This document shows, piece after piece, positions 10,898 to 23,596 of a stretch of 64,000 nucleotides of DNA (position 1 is the first letter of the stretch; the number at the start of each line of letters is the position of its first letter). The stretch is from Viola odorata (Eukaryota > Streptophyta > Magnoliopsida > Malpighiales > Violaceae), in contig OY829542.1 in assembly GCA_963691705.1 (NCBI GenBank), forward strand, positions 2,177,688 through 2,241,687, given 5' to 3'. Position numbers and translations under genes: made by a program. The notes beneath the pieces were generated by a model. The model had not been told where the DNA came from, did not search any database, and was given only the letters and a program-made list of their open reading frames with translations.

Positions 10898-10948
10898 TAT
10901 TATATGCTTTGTAATTTTGTACCGGTTGTGCTGTTGGAAAGCCATAGT

Positions 10949-11959
10949 TCCAAGCAAAATTGCGTGAATGATTCCCACGGTATCTCAATAATGGGAGTTC
11001 TGGGCTTCTTTTTTTGTTGAAGCAAAATTATAAAGATCCTTGAAGCAAAATCATGTAACGAATAAAACACACACATAATGGATAATAATTTCATATAAAT
11101 AATAATCTAATGTATATATTAATAAAAAATATTAAAAATAGTTTTACAAATTCACTTACAAGAATAATTTAATGCTTAATTACTACTGCGAGATGATGTT
11201 GTATTTCTTTAATTAACTTCTTCTAACAAAATTTGTAATCACTAGCTAGCATGACTCCTTTCTATTTTACAAAGAACACTTTCTTTTTTAACTCGAAAAA
11301 ATCGCGAAAACTATATATATATGAAAACTAGTAATTTCAGAAGTCAGGATTTTGAGTAAAACCAGCTATTTGGATTATTGCGAATAGATTCGTTAGAATA
11401 GAAACTTACAAATGGATGTTTCTACTTAAAACTATAAGCCATCAAAAGAACAAACTTCAAAAGCATCTAATCCAAAACATTAGCAATGTATAATGGTCCT
11501 CACCTGTGATTCCAAAGCCATAAGTTATTTTGGTGGACTAGAATTATTAGAACCAAGAATTTTTTGACGGAATGTAGATAAAGTGAAAATTCGAAATACT
11601 GTTTTTCTTACTTTGTGAAAATTACCGTTGAGTTAGAAGCTCATCAGTGGTTTACTGCGACAGGATTAGTAACAGAAAATATGCTGATTCTGTATTGCCA
11701 CCAATTTTCTTCTCCCCCTTCTCTTTTTTACTTACATTAAAACCAACTACATGTCGTACAAAATGAGAGGAAAAGAAAAGAAAAGCAAACACTGCAAAGT
11801 TAAAATCACCAGCTGCTTAAATTTGGCATCCCTCAAACTCCATCTTGTCTTAAGATTCATGTTCCAGTCATGATTCACTGCTTGTATTTACTATATATTT
11901 ACAGTTACCACGCACCGGTGGCGAGTAATTCTATCGATGATGGATGTGAACCGTTAGTA
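10949..11959. other. 3' flank of the PP2C gene
   Basis: AT-rich DNA without a recognised gene. It must contain the 3' UTR and polyadenylation region of the minus-strand PP2C gene that ends at 11960. Confidence 0.5.
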
Positions 11960-14211
11960 TTAAGCTTCATCTGCATTTAGTGAGAAGATATCGACTGGGG
12001 TGCTTGTACAATATCCACCACTGTTGTGCTTAAATGTAGCATCTGAAGAGGTTAATGTATGATCTAGATAGAACACAATGACTGTAATATCGTCGTGGAA
12101 ATGACGTCTTGTGCCCTTTTTAATCTTCTTGATGTCATCATATCTCATTTCTCTTTTACGAGCAGCCTCCTGCATGGCAGCTCTCACCAATCGCTTGGCT
12201 ATTCCCTGGAACCAATCCCAAGTTAGTTTCTTGTCACAAACAGCGAAAGGAAATGTATCAGAAAGTAAGTAGTGATTCATTACAAAGTGGCGAAAAATGT
12301 TCAAAAAAGTTCAAATTGTGATATGTAGCCTTACAATACGGGGGCTTTTTGTGACTATATCAACGACTGTTTCATCACTCAGATGCTCCCACAGACCATC
12401 TGAAGCAAATACTAAGAACAGGTCCTGCGGCTGTAATCTTCGAATCAGTATCGAGGGGTCTGCTGTCATCACAGGCCTTTTCAAAACAACAGGTGATCCA
12501 AATTGCTGAAAGAGAGGGTGTTTACTGAACTCGGGTTTCTTTAGATAGATATCTCCAATTGACCTTGAAACCTACAAGAAAAGTTCTTAAATAAGGACCA
12601 TGGCAATCCACAAATTACACTGTAACTGAAATTCAATGCCCATGTCAATGACTGGTATATTTTAATCAAGAAGTCATCAAGTTATCAAGTTCAATCACAA
12701 TATATGAATTGTAGCTCTAGATTACGAGATATAAGAGTGATGGAGTTGGTCGTGAGGGTAGCATATTCTCCATAGCTACAGTCAAGCATAAAACCTAATC
12801 TGCACTGGAAACACCATTGATGCACACATACACTAGACGAAAGAGTGACCTACGAGGCAAGTTATGTGCAATTATATCAGGATGAGAATGCGTAAAAGTG
12901 TTTTTTAAAGCATCCAAGAAACACAATGATCTATAAAGATTAGGACTTTACATAAGGGATTCTTGATTTTTTCATGAACTTCGGATGAGGAATGTTTCTA
13001 ATGTTTGTACAATTAGTTCCACAAACTTCCCAACATCTAATCTAATCCTGGAAACATTGCATACCTAAGAGGTAAAGCGGTGTGTGTCATACACTAGAGA
13101 AGGAACAAAAATGCAAGAAAATGTCCTGTCCAAAATGCACGAGATCAACCAGCACAAGGCGACAGCAGTTAACTCATGCAGCTGGTATAATAATACACGA
13201 ATGTAACAAAATTACATGGAGAAACCGAGGAGAGACAGATCCACCATTGACTTGTCCAAAACAATTCAGAAAATCAGAAAGACAAAGAAGTGGTGTTCTA
13301 GTCTGAGAAGCATTCACTATAAAGATTAAAAGTGTCATGAAAATGAACTACCTGAATTATGCCCTTAATCCTCCAAACTCCGCGAGTAAGGACCACAATG
13401 TGTGAATCATCAGGATGGAGTGCCTCCACCTCCTTCCTCACCTCCTCAACAGCAACATTATGATCGGTGGATAACCGTTCAGCAACTACCGTGGAACCAG
13501 CCCTGCCTCCAGACACTCTTCTGCCCAGCACAACCCTAGAATCGCCAAGATTTGCCACATACAACACATCATTCGACACTACCCCAACAAGGCAGCAAGA
13601 ACCCGATGATGCAATTTGAGGCCGCGCGGTCCATGATTGCTTCACTAAATGCAAGAATTCCTCTTCTGTTGCATCAAATGCCTTCCTTATCACATCTGCT
13701 GATACTCCCCCTTGCTCTTTTGTAAACTCTAACAGAGAAAAAATAACCAACATAAGGACAACTAATAAGGTTTCGATACTAAAAACATGGAATACATTAT
13801 TCTAACCATACAAGACAATAGTATCTTTGCAGAATAAAGAGAAGAAAAACAGTCAACACCAACTAAACCCAAAAACAAATCCCAATTTCCTTCATTTTCC
13901 CATCAACCAAACAGAATTGAAACTAAAAAAAAGGGGAAAAAGAGATACTCACTTTCTAGAAAAGAGAAGAGATGGTCGTTGAGGAAGCGAGAAGCTTCAG
14001 GACCACCATGGCCATCATAAACACCAACATAAGTAGCAGAAGGGGTAGCGAAAACTTGACCCTGGTCTTCAAGTGAGGAATTTGCTTGAACTACAGCGAT
14101 TGAGAAATCTCCACAAGCATGTGGCTTCAAACACATATCCCACAATAGCCCATCTTCACCACCTCTACCTCCAAAACACCTCTCTAATTGCCTTGTGCAC
14201 ATTTCCAACAA
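11960..14211 (-). CDS. Protein phosphatase 2C, clade D type (4 exons, 372 aa)
   Basis: Exons, in order of transcription: 13953-14211, 13352-13728, 12335-12571, 11960-12205; all junctions are GT-AG and the frame closes. The product is a Mg/Mn-dependent Ser/Thr phosphatase. Visible metal-binding motifs are VYDGHGG (residues 64-70), FASDGLWE in exon 3 and [12 protein letters not shown] near the end. The N-terminus ([15 protein letters not shown], then [15 protein letters not shown]) and the [24 protein letters not shown] block are typical of plant clade D. Some clade-D members dephosphorylate plasma-membrane H+-ATPase and are inhibited by SAUR proteins; that role is from family knowledge, not from this sequence. 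The protein stops right after SLNADEA, about ten residues before the usual family C-terminus. Confidence 0.93.
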
Positions 14212-16482
14212 GTTTCCCTTTTTTCACACCAAAAACAAAACCCCAATCCAAAAATATCAGAAAGGAGTGATTTTTTTTCTTTTAGTTTTGATGCGTGCTT
14301 GAAAAGAATGTTGGCTTGTGAGTGGGCTTAGAAAAATGTAAACACGGAGAAAATTGGAAGTTGAGGGACAGTTGGAGACGAGAGAATGATTCAAAGTAAA
14401 CGGTTAGGCAAGGACGAAAGGAGGGAGGACTTGTACTTTTGGATTTCAGTTTGGACTTTCGACAAAATATATTTGTTTCACATTTTTTACTTTTTTGGGT
14501 TTGTCCATCACAGCTTGCCGGTAATAACAAAGGGTTTTCTTAAAATCGGATGGGATAAATTACATAAATGAGTTGATCTTTGATCATCCACGTTTATCTT
14601 ACCTTACATGGTAAGCTATGCTTTTTACACTTCATTTTTAATAATATTCATATTTTTTATAGCGTACCAAAATGAGACACAAAATACATTGTTAAATGTA
14701 AAAAAAAATTTGAATAAGTACTTTAGTTATATATCTTTATAATTATGCTCGTAATTTAACTCATTTACACATAATGCTTGGCTACGGTAAAAATATTAAA
14801 AACTTTTTTTACTCTGTTTTTATTATAACTATTGGAGTGTACGAATTAAAATATTTCATCGAAAAAATAAGAGAAATAAAAAATAAATATAGAAAGAATT
14901 AATTTTCTAATGAAATGATGTTTTTTAGAAAATTGTATAATATCATTAAATGTAAAGAGCTTTATGAGAATTGCTCATGATTTTTGCTTTAACTTTGATC
15001 CGTTGAAGTAAAATTTGCTCTATTTTCTTTTTGAAGTCACACATCCATTATATTTGATGTCCAATACTTAGTAATTTTCATTTTTAGGGTTGTGTTATGT
15101 AAACTCATATTATAATTCTAAATTATGTTTCACGAGCATTTTTAATTTAATTTAATAAATGAGACAATTTTATTTATTTAGTTATACGAGATTGTCTATC
15201 CATTTATTAAGTAGGTCAGAATTATCCGTATAGTATTCTTATCTTGTAAAAAACAAAGAAGGGAATTTCCAAACATAAACCAAATCGCTTGCTTACTTAG
15301 TCCTCAGATTCTTTTTTAAAGAAGTATCGAAGAGAAATCTCAGGAAGTTTAGGGTCCAACCACAAACAACAACACTTCAAAAACACTCATTGATCCCACC
15401 ACTTGTTTTGAAAATAAATAAATAAAATAGTCCTAAAGTCGTTAAAATTGTTTTTCTTGACATCTTCTCCCATTTCTTTACCTTCTTCTCTTTTTTATAA
15501 AAAAATTCCAATAAATTAGTCCCCTTGGCTTATGTACGGCCTTGCGTTTGTGCGTACCTTATTTATATTATTATTTAATTTAGTTCCACGAATTAGGTTT
15601 AAGATGCTTTCTACATTGATGTAAAAACAATTTAAATTAGATATCGTATCATTAATTAATTATTAGATATATTCAATAATATAAATTTTATAACGATAAG
15701 ATCATTAATTAACCATTAAATTTATTCAACGGTTTATAACTTAAATAATGATATTATAAACACGTTAGTTTAGAATTTCTCCATATTTAATATACATCAT
15801 CAAGTTGGGCTTCTAAAAAATTTGATCAAAATTCATATATATTATTATCAACATACAATATGCGTGTGTATTTAATTAATAATAATATTTATGAATTAAA
15901 AAAAACTAATCCATGCCGGGAAAGTCACCTTTTAAATGATCAATATAACTCGAACTGGATTACCCGATAAAAAATAATAATAAAAATAATAGTAGTATGT
16001 ATATGTATTAAAAAAAAATATTCAACCAATAAAAAATAATAAATAAAAGAAAAAGGGGAAAGAGAGAGGCGTCTTGTTAGAAATAAAAATAAATAAAAAA
16101 AGAGAAGTGGTGGAAAACACCTCATCTTTTCGCTTCATGGCCGACAGCGTTTTGTGGCCCAGTTTCGATTATGGCCCAAATAATAAATAAAAGAGCCCAC
16201 TTTCCTTTTTCTCTTTTGATAAGCAGCCCATATTGTACCTTTTGCATAGGCAGTTCGCCTGGTTGGAATTTGCTTTAACGTTGACCTCTGAATATATAAC
16301 ATAATTTTTTTATTTTTAAAGGGGGAATATATAACATAATTTTTATTTATAGTATTTTTATAAAAAAAATTCAACTTTATAGACGCATTTTAGACCTTTT
16401 GAAACAATATCTATAATATTTATTTATTTATTTTTAGAAAGAACTCATTTGAGTGAGTCATTTTTTTTATCTCAATACAATT

Positions 16483-16514
<32 letters not shown>

Positions 16515-19363
16515 ATAATAACATTGGTGAGGGACTTAGGTTATTAATTAATCATTAGATTTATTAAACGTTATCACAATTCAAATAATTCAAATAACTG
16601 CATTATAAACATGTCACTGTAAAATTTCCCGTTTCTTTTAATTCACTTAAAAATTTATTATTATTTAACGAATACTATTTAGATTTTGACACATCAATTA
16701 GTACGAGAAACGTTTTCCTTTTTTAGTTTCTAAATTATATATGTACACTTAATTTTTCCATGGAATTTAGAATTAGACAAAATCGAATACATGTAAATCA
16801 TCGTGCAAATTGAAAAATTACACAAAATCGCATATAAACCATCGTACAATATCCGTATCTCTTTTGTATTTCATGTCCAATCGCTTGATTCAAAAGGATT
16901 CTGCATCTTTTATCTTGAGTGAAATGGACAAGGACAAACATGAATAATTAATTAATTTAAACACAATTATTGACTCCTGATTTATAAGTTGATACTAAGT
17001 TCTGAAGGTTGGCATGTTTAGCTAGTCATCAAGTATCTTCCAAATATATTCTATTAACTTATATTAATTGTGCCTATCAACAACAACAACAACAACAAAA
17101 ACTTATATTAATCATACTTCATTAGTAATAATACTCGATAACATTAGTTCTTTGCTAAAAAATATAAAAAGAATACTCGAGAAAGCTAAAAAAATATATA
17201 TTCCACCCACATAATTGTTTATATATATTAAAATTTAAATTTAAAGGCTAAATTTTACAATTAGCTCTATATTTGTTCAGTTTTCTTATATAATATTCCC
17301 TATGTTTTATAAATTTTGAATAATCTCTATATTTATAATGTTTTATATAAATATTAGAAAAATAGTAAGGACTATAAATGAATACGGAAAGAAAGGGCAA
17401 TATACCCCCTTAAAAGCTAAGTTGGAGCACAACCGTTAGTTCATATTATATCAATTTAGTGGTATTTTTTTTTTTAAATGAACAGTCAGATCTCGAGTTC
17501 GAGTTTCTAATTACTTGCAATTCTTAATTATTTAAAAGAAAAAAATCAATTTATCACATTAAAACTAGATATTAAATTACCAAGAAAATAGATGAACTTT
17601 ACATTAATAAAAATATGAAATTTGATCAATGTAAGAATTTCGAAATGTATATAACAAAAAAAAAATATTGTACGAAACATATCATTGCCAATCATACCAG
17701 CAAAGTTGTTCTCTTTACATGTGACAGTCACGAATTGGCATTTTCACGCCCTACAAACAACAAAAGAATTAATGGCACCGATGCTTCACACTTGAATCAT
17801 GACAAGCACCGCTAGCTACCACCTCTCTTTGGAATTCGATTCATTCCCATTCATCACGACTGCCATTCTCAATCACTATCTGAGACGCATATACTAATGC
17901 TAGCTAGCCCTAGCAAAAAAAGCAAAAAACAAGAAACTCATGAGAGCCCACTAATCCCAACCATTTAGATCAAGTCGATAGAGTTAAAATTGTGTAAATC
18001 TATATGGTTAAAATCAATCCTACGTGATAAAAATTTAACTTATAAAAAAAAAACTAGCGGTTAATATATAAACATATATGATAAAAACAACCTAAATAGT
18101 TAAATTCAAACCTATATGATAAAAACAATCGAAAACTTAATCAAAATATTTAAAATTGAATTTTCATGGTCAAAATTGAATATACTTCATTTGTCTTATA
18201 ATTATTTTTTAGAGCAAATCACACAGATTAAGATGATAATTAATCACGATTTTTAAGAGTATTTTTTTAGAATAAATTACTCTCTCCCCTCTCCATGTTA
18301 AATAAATTTAGTTGATTATATTATAAATTGGTTTAGTACATTAAAAATGTTTTATTAAAAAAACGGCATAAGTTACAAATTACCTAAAAATAGTAAATAT
18401 TATTTTATTTAAATTTTTAAATAAAAAAAATCCTAAACAAGTATGATAATATATTGGTTTGATCCTAGAATATATTTTATTCTTTATGCAAGCCAATATT
18501 AATTTTGGCTTATTAGACTTTTAAAGACAAATGGGTGCAATTATCCGTCATTGGTACCATCTTGACTTAAATTAAATGGATCGCTTTAAGCCCAACCCAA
18601 CCTGCTCCATAACGAGACGGGTCTAACCAAAGTACCAAACCCGTCAATCATCGCAAAAACTAGCTAGTAGTAGTAATCTTTTACTTTTGTTAAACTAATG
18701 TCTAAGAAAAAAATCGCAAAATCCTAGCATATCAGTTGAAAACTATAAATAAAGTTATATTGTTAATAATTAAAGAATTTGTTTTATATCTAAAAAGAAT
18801 TAAGCCATATCAATTTTTTTTTCAAACTAATTAGAAAAATTTAGTTGGACGAGCCTAGTTTCAAAGGAAACTAAAAACCCGACCCGTCTTTCCATTTCGC
18901 CGTAGTAAAAAAATACTTGTGGTTTGAATTTTGAACACAAAATATTATAAAAATGTGAAATTAAAATGCGCTATTTAATCAATGAGTTGTAACTAAGCTA
19001 TTTACCGCTGTTTTATTAGAAACAAAGCTATTCATAAAGTGTCAGATTTTAATTCGAATCTTATATCTATGTATAAAAAAAAAGATTGCTAGTAATTAGC
19101 TAGCAATATCATCCGAATCTTGGAACAAGGCAAGGCAAGACTCGTGCTTCTTGATATGTGTGGCCCAAAACATTAACAAGATTCAAATTAAAGAAGAGAA
19201 ACGTAAGAAACAAAAAAGCAAATTGGCAATAATAAATAAATATAACATGAAATGATGAAAAAGAAGTACTACAAGCATGCGAGGAAAATGTGAAAAAGAA
19301 AGGCCACTACCACCATTACCATCACTACCATCTTTAGCTAGCTACAATTACACAGCTCTCTCT
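14212..19363. other. 5-kb gene-free AT-rich spacer
   Basis: It contains the PP2C promoter at its left end and the 3' flank of the serine-rich gene at its right end. Only microsatellites stand out: a (TA)n tract at 16483-16508 and a (CAA)n tract near 17081-17097. Fragments around 18540-18900 (CCCAACCCAACC, AACCCGACCCG) resemble degraded hAT or LTR ends. No open frame here has protein-like composition. Confidence 0.6.
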
Positions 19364-20500
19364 TCAATCCTCATCATCAACATGTGAATGCGAAAGCTCT
19401 TTTATCCACTCAAACGTCCTATGACGTGACGTCGCGTGCTTCTCCTTCCCTTTCCCTCCTTTCCCTTGTTGTTGCTGCTGCTGCTGCTTCGTGCTCTGTT
19501 TTTTAGCCACCATTATTCTTTTCTTCTTGTTCTTCATCAATTCATCGAATTTTCCATCATTACCAACATCACTAGTAGTGCTTTTCCTGATCTTGACAAC
19601 GAAATTCTCCGATGGAATCGGTTTCACCGCATTAACACTACAACTGCATCCGCTCAATAATAACCCCGCTTTCCTCTCCAAGAAACTCTGTTTTTCTTTT
19701 ACTGGGTTGCTGCTCTGTTCTTGATTTGGTTTGATGGAATTCTTGAAATTGGAATTGCTGTTGCTACTGCTAGAACTACTGTTTCGACTCACAGAATTCC
19801 TCGCCTTGATGTCTTGCAATTCAATTCCTGGTGTACGGACCAAACCCACTCTAAAGAACTCCCAAACGGAGGAATTCCGATTCCTGTTGGACGAAGAACT
19901 CCCCAATGAAGCACTGGAGAGTCTGATTTGGGGTTTCGGGCTTGGATGATTGCTGTACTGAAATTGGTTTTTTGGGATTGAATTTGATCTTGGCTTGGAA
20001 ACTCTTGCTGTTTTGGTCGTTGTGGTGGTGCTTGACGAGAAATGACTAGTACTACTTCTGCTACAATTGCTGCTGCTGCTTCTACTGCTGAAACTTGCAA
20101 ACCCATTTACCGAATTCCAATCCATGGATTCTGATCTCGACACGCTCCTGCTCTGCTTCAAGCTGATGATGTCGTTTCTGAACTTGCGAATTAGACCCGG
20201 TTCGGAACTGACCGAGTGACGAAGAGGAAGGATCTGGCCTTGAAAGAATATGTCATCTGCTGCACACATTTCTGATTTTGGTGAAACAGAGCCACCAATT
20301 CCATTTCCACCCCATGGACTGTTAAAGTTGAAATCTTCTTGATGGGTTTCTGTTTCTTGATAATCGGTTCTTGTTTCTTGATTGTTGTCGCTGTCTTCTT
20401 GGATCAAATTGGTTGGTAGATCGCATAGTGACAATGCTTCCTCTTCTTGATCTTGTTGTGAAAGATCCCATCTTTCTTCAGCAACAGAAGAATTTGCCAT
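19364..20500 (-). CDS. Uncharacterised serine-rich plant protein with ADDIFFQGQILPL motif (378 aa)
   Basis: A single open exon. The N-terminal third is acidic and Gln/Glu-rich. The motif CAADDIFFQGQILPLR near residues 78-93 resembles the short conserved ADELFF-GQ-LPL element of plant MAKR/BKI1-like membrane-associated kinase regulators and of some DUF1645-type proteins. The middle is very Ser/Asn/Arg-rich with several RSxS and SRS clusters, likely disordered and phosphorylated. A conserved-looking VWEFFRVGLVRTPGIELQDIK block follows. The C-terminus has a basic KKKKR stretch, a polyQ run and ends RTFEWIKELSHSHVDDED. TATA-like sequence on the minus strand lies near 20667-20673. I do not assign a function; the kinase-regulator link is a motif-level suggestion only. 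Confidence 0.8.
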   Translation of the reverse strand: MANSSVAEERWDLSQQDQEEEALSLCDLPTNLIQEDSDNNQETRTDYQETETHQEDFNFNSPWGGNGIGGSVSPKSEMCAADDIFFQGQILPLRHSVSSEPGLIRKFRNDIISLKQSRSVSRSESMDWNSVNGFASFSSRSSSSNCSRSSTSHFSSSTTTTTKTARVSKPRSNSIPKNQFQYSNHPSPKPQIRLSSASLGSSSSNRNRNSSVWEFFRVGLVRTPGIELQDIKARNSVSRNSSSSSSNSNSNFKNSIKPNQEQSSNPVKEKQSFLERKAGLLLSGCSCSVNAVKPIPSENFVVKIRKSTTSDVGNDGKFDELMKNKKKRIMVAKKQSTKQQQQQQQGKGGKGKEKHATSRHRTFEWIKELSHSHVDDED

Positions 20501-22075
20501 TTTTTTTAAAGATTGGAGAAGTAAAAGAGATTCTTTCTTGGGTACTCTTCTTCTATTGGGAAATATGTACGAAAGAGAGAGAGAGATTTAAATACAAGGA
20601 AAAGACAGAGATTTGGATATTTGTGCTTCGGGGCGAGGAGGGCAAGAAGAACATGTGCAAGTTAATTTATAAATAAAGAAATAGCAATGGCCAGAAAAAT
20701 AGAGAAATAGAAATGCTAAAAAGCCACCAAGAAAAGAAGTGAATTCTCTTTCTTTTTTTCCTCGCATGTTCATGTTTTGCCGGTTATACGCGTCTAATTA
20801 GATCGTCAAATCAATAAAATAATTATTCGTATTTAAATTTTTTATTAATTGCTTAACTTTAATTTATATAAATTTAGTATGTTATCCGAGTGACATAAAA
20901 AAGTTAATTAAATATAAAATTGAAGGAGAGATAACTTTCGACTTAAAAAATTAAGGGTTCAAATTTATGGTAAATTACAATAAAATAAAACATTGATTTT
21001 TTTGGTTTGGGGGTGTTTGGTGAGGTTTTTAATTGATGATTTTATGCGTCGGTGGGGAATTGAATTATATATTTATGTATAGTGTAGATTTATGGAGGAT
21101 TTGTGTGGTCGAATTAGGTGAAACAAACAAGAAAGATTTTTTATTGTTTTATGAATTATGGTAATCATGGAAAGCTTGTGAATTGAGTCTGTGACGGGTG
21201 AGACAAGAATGTGACAATAGCAATAGTGTAGAAAGGAATGGCTTGTATTTCTTTAATGCGGTGGGGGGAAAAGATCCACAAGAAAGTGACAATAGCAAGC
21301 AATACTGTAGAAAGTTGTCACTCATAACTTATTACAGAATGACTCCTGTTTAACAACTATTCTTAGAGGCCACATCTCATCACCGGTCATGCCAAATCCA
21401 CTCGTTGTTTATCACACTCGGATAAGCAATTTAATAGTCATGAGTTCGATTTAAGATGAGTGAAGAATAAAATTAGAATTTTTTTGTATAGGCGAAAATG
21501 AAATTTGAATTTGAGTCTGAGTTTCTACTAATATCTTTGTCACTAGTCAAACAATCAATAAGAGCTATATGCCCATTAACATGAAATTAGACTTTAAACT
21601 TCACTTATAATAATAATAATAAAAAATAAAAATTAATCCACAGAGTTAATTCTACCAAGTATTTGGTATTATACTTAATTTTTTTATAAAGATAACTGGT
21701 GATTGTTTTCTTCTTCTTTTTGTTGTTCCTATGCATCTTCTACGAGAAGACTAACTCTTACCTTGTGAATTTCTGAGTGGCTACAGAAAAAAAAATAGGG
21801 TTTCATTTTATGATTAGGTTATATTTTTATTTTTATTTAAATAAATAACTATCAAGTAAATGTAAAGATGATACGTATATTTTTAACATAAAAATTAATA
21901 AAAATGTTAATATCTTTAGCAATACGGAAAAAACGAAAAAAAAACTGAACGGAAAGAAGTACTAAAGAAGATGGGCCGAAGTTCTCAAAAACAAAAAATG
22001 GACCGATCAACTCTGGGCCGAAAAATGATGTTCCACATTTTTTTTCATGGACTCCGCTTAGAGTTTGTTTATGAC

Positions 22076-22112
<37 letters not shown>

Positions 22113-23309
22113 ATAACGTACAAAATATTTCACTTTACCTCCAATAGTTTAAAAGTTTTCAATGTCAATCCTATAATTTTATGAAAGTTAATTTTTTTAA
22201 AACAATGGTATAAATATACGAGAATTCACTTCACTTGAAAAATTAAAATAAATAAATGAGAAATATTTTTAAAAATATTAAAAAGGAATAAAATATAAAA
22301 AGAAACTGTAAATAAGATTTAAATTTTTTTTTCTTTCCATTGTGTCATGTTCAACTCGTTTGTTATATTTTTTTGTCCAAATTTCATTCAATTTTGTTAC
22401 TTTTTACTATTTTATTTTAAAATTTTAAACTATTATAAAAGTAAAAATTATAACTTGCGGGAAACTATAACATTTATATTAGATGTTTTTAAACTATAGG
22501 CGTTTTTTGTAAACTGAGTTTTTTTATATGTAATTTACTTACTTTTTAATTAGGTAATTGATTTAATTAACATTAATCATAATCGAGAAAAAAATATATT
22601 CACTCTTAAATACGTTGAGAGAGTCACTTTTTTTTATAAAAAAGTTAGCTAAATTTTCTCAAATTTTTATATTCAAAATCAAAAAAAAATGCCTAATCTG
22701 TTTTTGGGTTATAATTATAATCATTATATACAATTTTTATTGCAGATCACTTTTGAGGAGACATTGAGAGTAATTATGAGGAGAATTATCCAAAATAACA
22801 AGGATGATGTTGTGAGCTCAGCATGGAATCAGATAAAGCAAATGTGGGTAGTTTTCACTTTTTAGGGTTTCCTTTTTTTTTTAATGAAATGAAAGATATG
22901 GCCCAGGAAATTCAAAATAGGCCCAACAAATTTTCTCCTATGAGAGTTATATATGTCTGTTTATAGTTGGGATTACGAACATGAGGCAGCCCATGATATA
23001 TATATATATATATATATATATTTATTATGACATGAATTGGTACTTATTTTATCTTTATTACGATCTATTTAATCTAACTACTATGTTGAGCTGAAAAATA
23101 ATATATCATAACATATTAATTATTAAAATTATGCATAAAAGGTAAAAATAAAAATGAATTGAAATAGTAAAAAACGAGCCAAAATGATAAAAAGAAATGA
23201 GTGAAAATGCTAAAAAGTAAGCAAAAATAGTAAAAAATGAGACAAAAAAGTAAAAAAATGAACTAAAATGGTAAAAAATGAGAAATGATAAAAACGAAAC
23301 TAAATATTA
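20501..23309. other. AT-rich spacer; poly-A tract, microsatellite, possible exon relic
   Basis: It holds the promoter of the serine-rich gene at its left, a 29-base A run at 22082-22110, an (AT)n tract at 22995-23021, and the exon-like fragment listed separately at 22746-22848. No other gene is recognised. Confidence 0.5.
22746..22848 (+). pseudogene. Exon-like fragment of unknown gene
   Basis: Within AT-rich noncoding DNA, one short stretch has coding-like composition. It is preceded by TTTTTATTGCAG (acceptor-like) and reads ITFEETLRVIMRRIIQNNKD and on through VVSSAWNQIKQM before a donor-like GTGGGTAG. I do not recognise the family and see no partner exons nearby. It may be a relic carried by a transposon or left from a lost gene. 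Confidence 0.3.
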
Positions 23310-23594
23310 CTCTCTCGTTCTCACAATTATTGTCGTTTGGCTGCATAAAATTACTTTACTAGACAATTGATTTTTTTGTTGTTTCCAATGCACATGCTTT
23401 GTGTACATTACTATTATGCCCTTTATGGTGGAGCAAAAAGAGGACAAGGGGAAGGAAGAGAAGAAAATATGGGTAGTAATTTCATTAGGAAGGAGGGGTA
23501 GAATAGAAACTAAATATAATAAAATAATGCTAGAAAGTATTACTTTACTTGTTATTACTGTTGCCAAACGACAACAATTGTGGGAAGGAGGGAG
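23310..23594. mobile_element. Stowaway-like MITE (285 bp)
   Basis: The left end CTCTCTCGTTCTCACAATTA continues to TTGTCGTTTGG. It pairs with the right end, which contains CCAAACGACAA and closes GGGAAGGAGGGAG. TA flanks lie at 23308-23309 and 23595-23596. The imperfect terminal repeats are about 33 bp long. Confidence 0.85.
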
Positions 23595-23596
23595 TA

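Larger units (their letters stand above)
8044..10948. repeat. Duplicated block, right copy: ~212-bp tandem units split by transposons
   Basis: 8044-8345 matches 1369-1690 over about 300 bp with only scattered differences. The homology resumes after the element at 8443-9691 and continues through three further units to 10218, then 10898-10948. Two clean successive units are at about 9887-10098 and 10099 onward. The order of units and their private variants follow the left copy, which supports one segmental duplication rather than independent repeat growth. The inserted transposons differ between the two copies, so they post-date the duplication. Confidence 0.85.

Noticed and set aside
1369..10948. 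Possible CRISPR-like array
   Set aside because: The units are ~212 bp, diverged along their whole length and lack unique spacers. The DNA is a plant nuclear genome.
13082..13306. 74-codon frame on the plus strand
   Set aside because: It lies in intron 2 of the PP2C gene on the opposite strand, and the composition is not protein-like.
17480..17500. GAGTTCGAGTTTC and similar B-box-like motifs (also near 21445, 36685, 47865)
   Set aside because: I could not find a matching A box or cloverleaf, so no tRNA or SINE is called.
21852..22133. 93-codon frame ending in a Phe run
   Set aside because: The Phe run is the antisense of the 29-base A tract. No conserved sequence.
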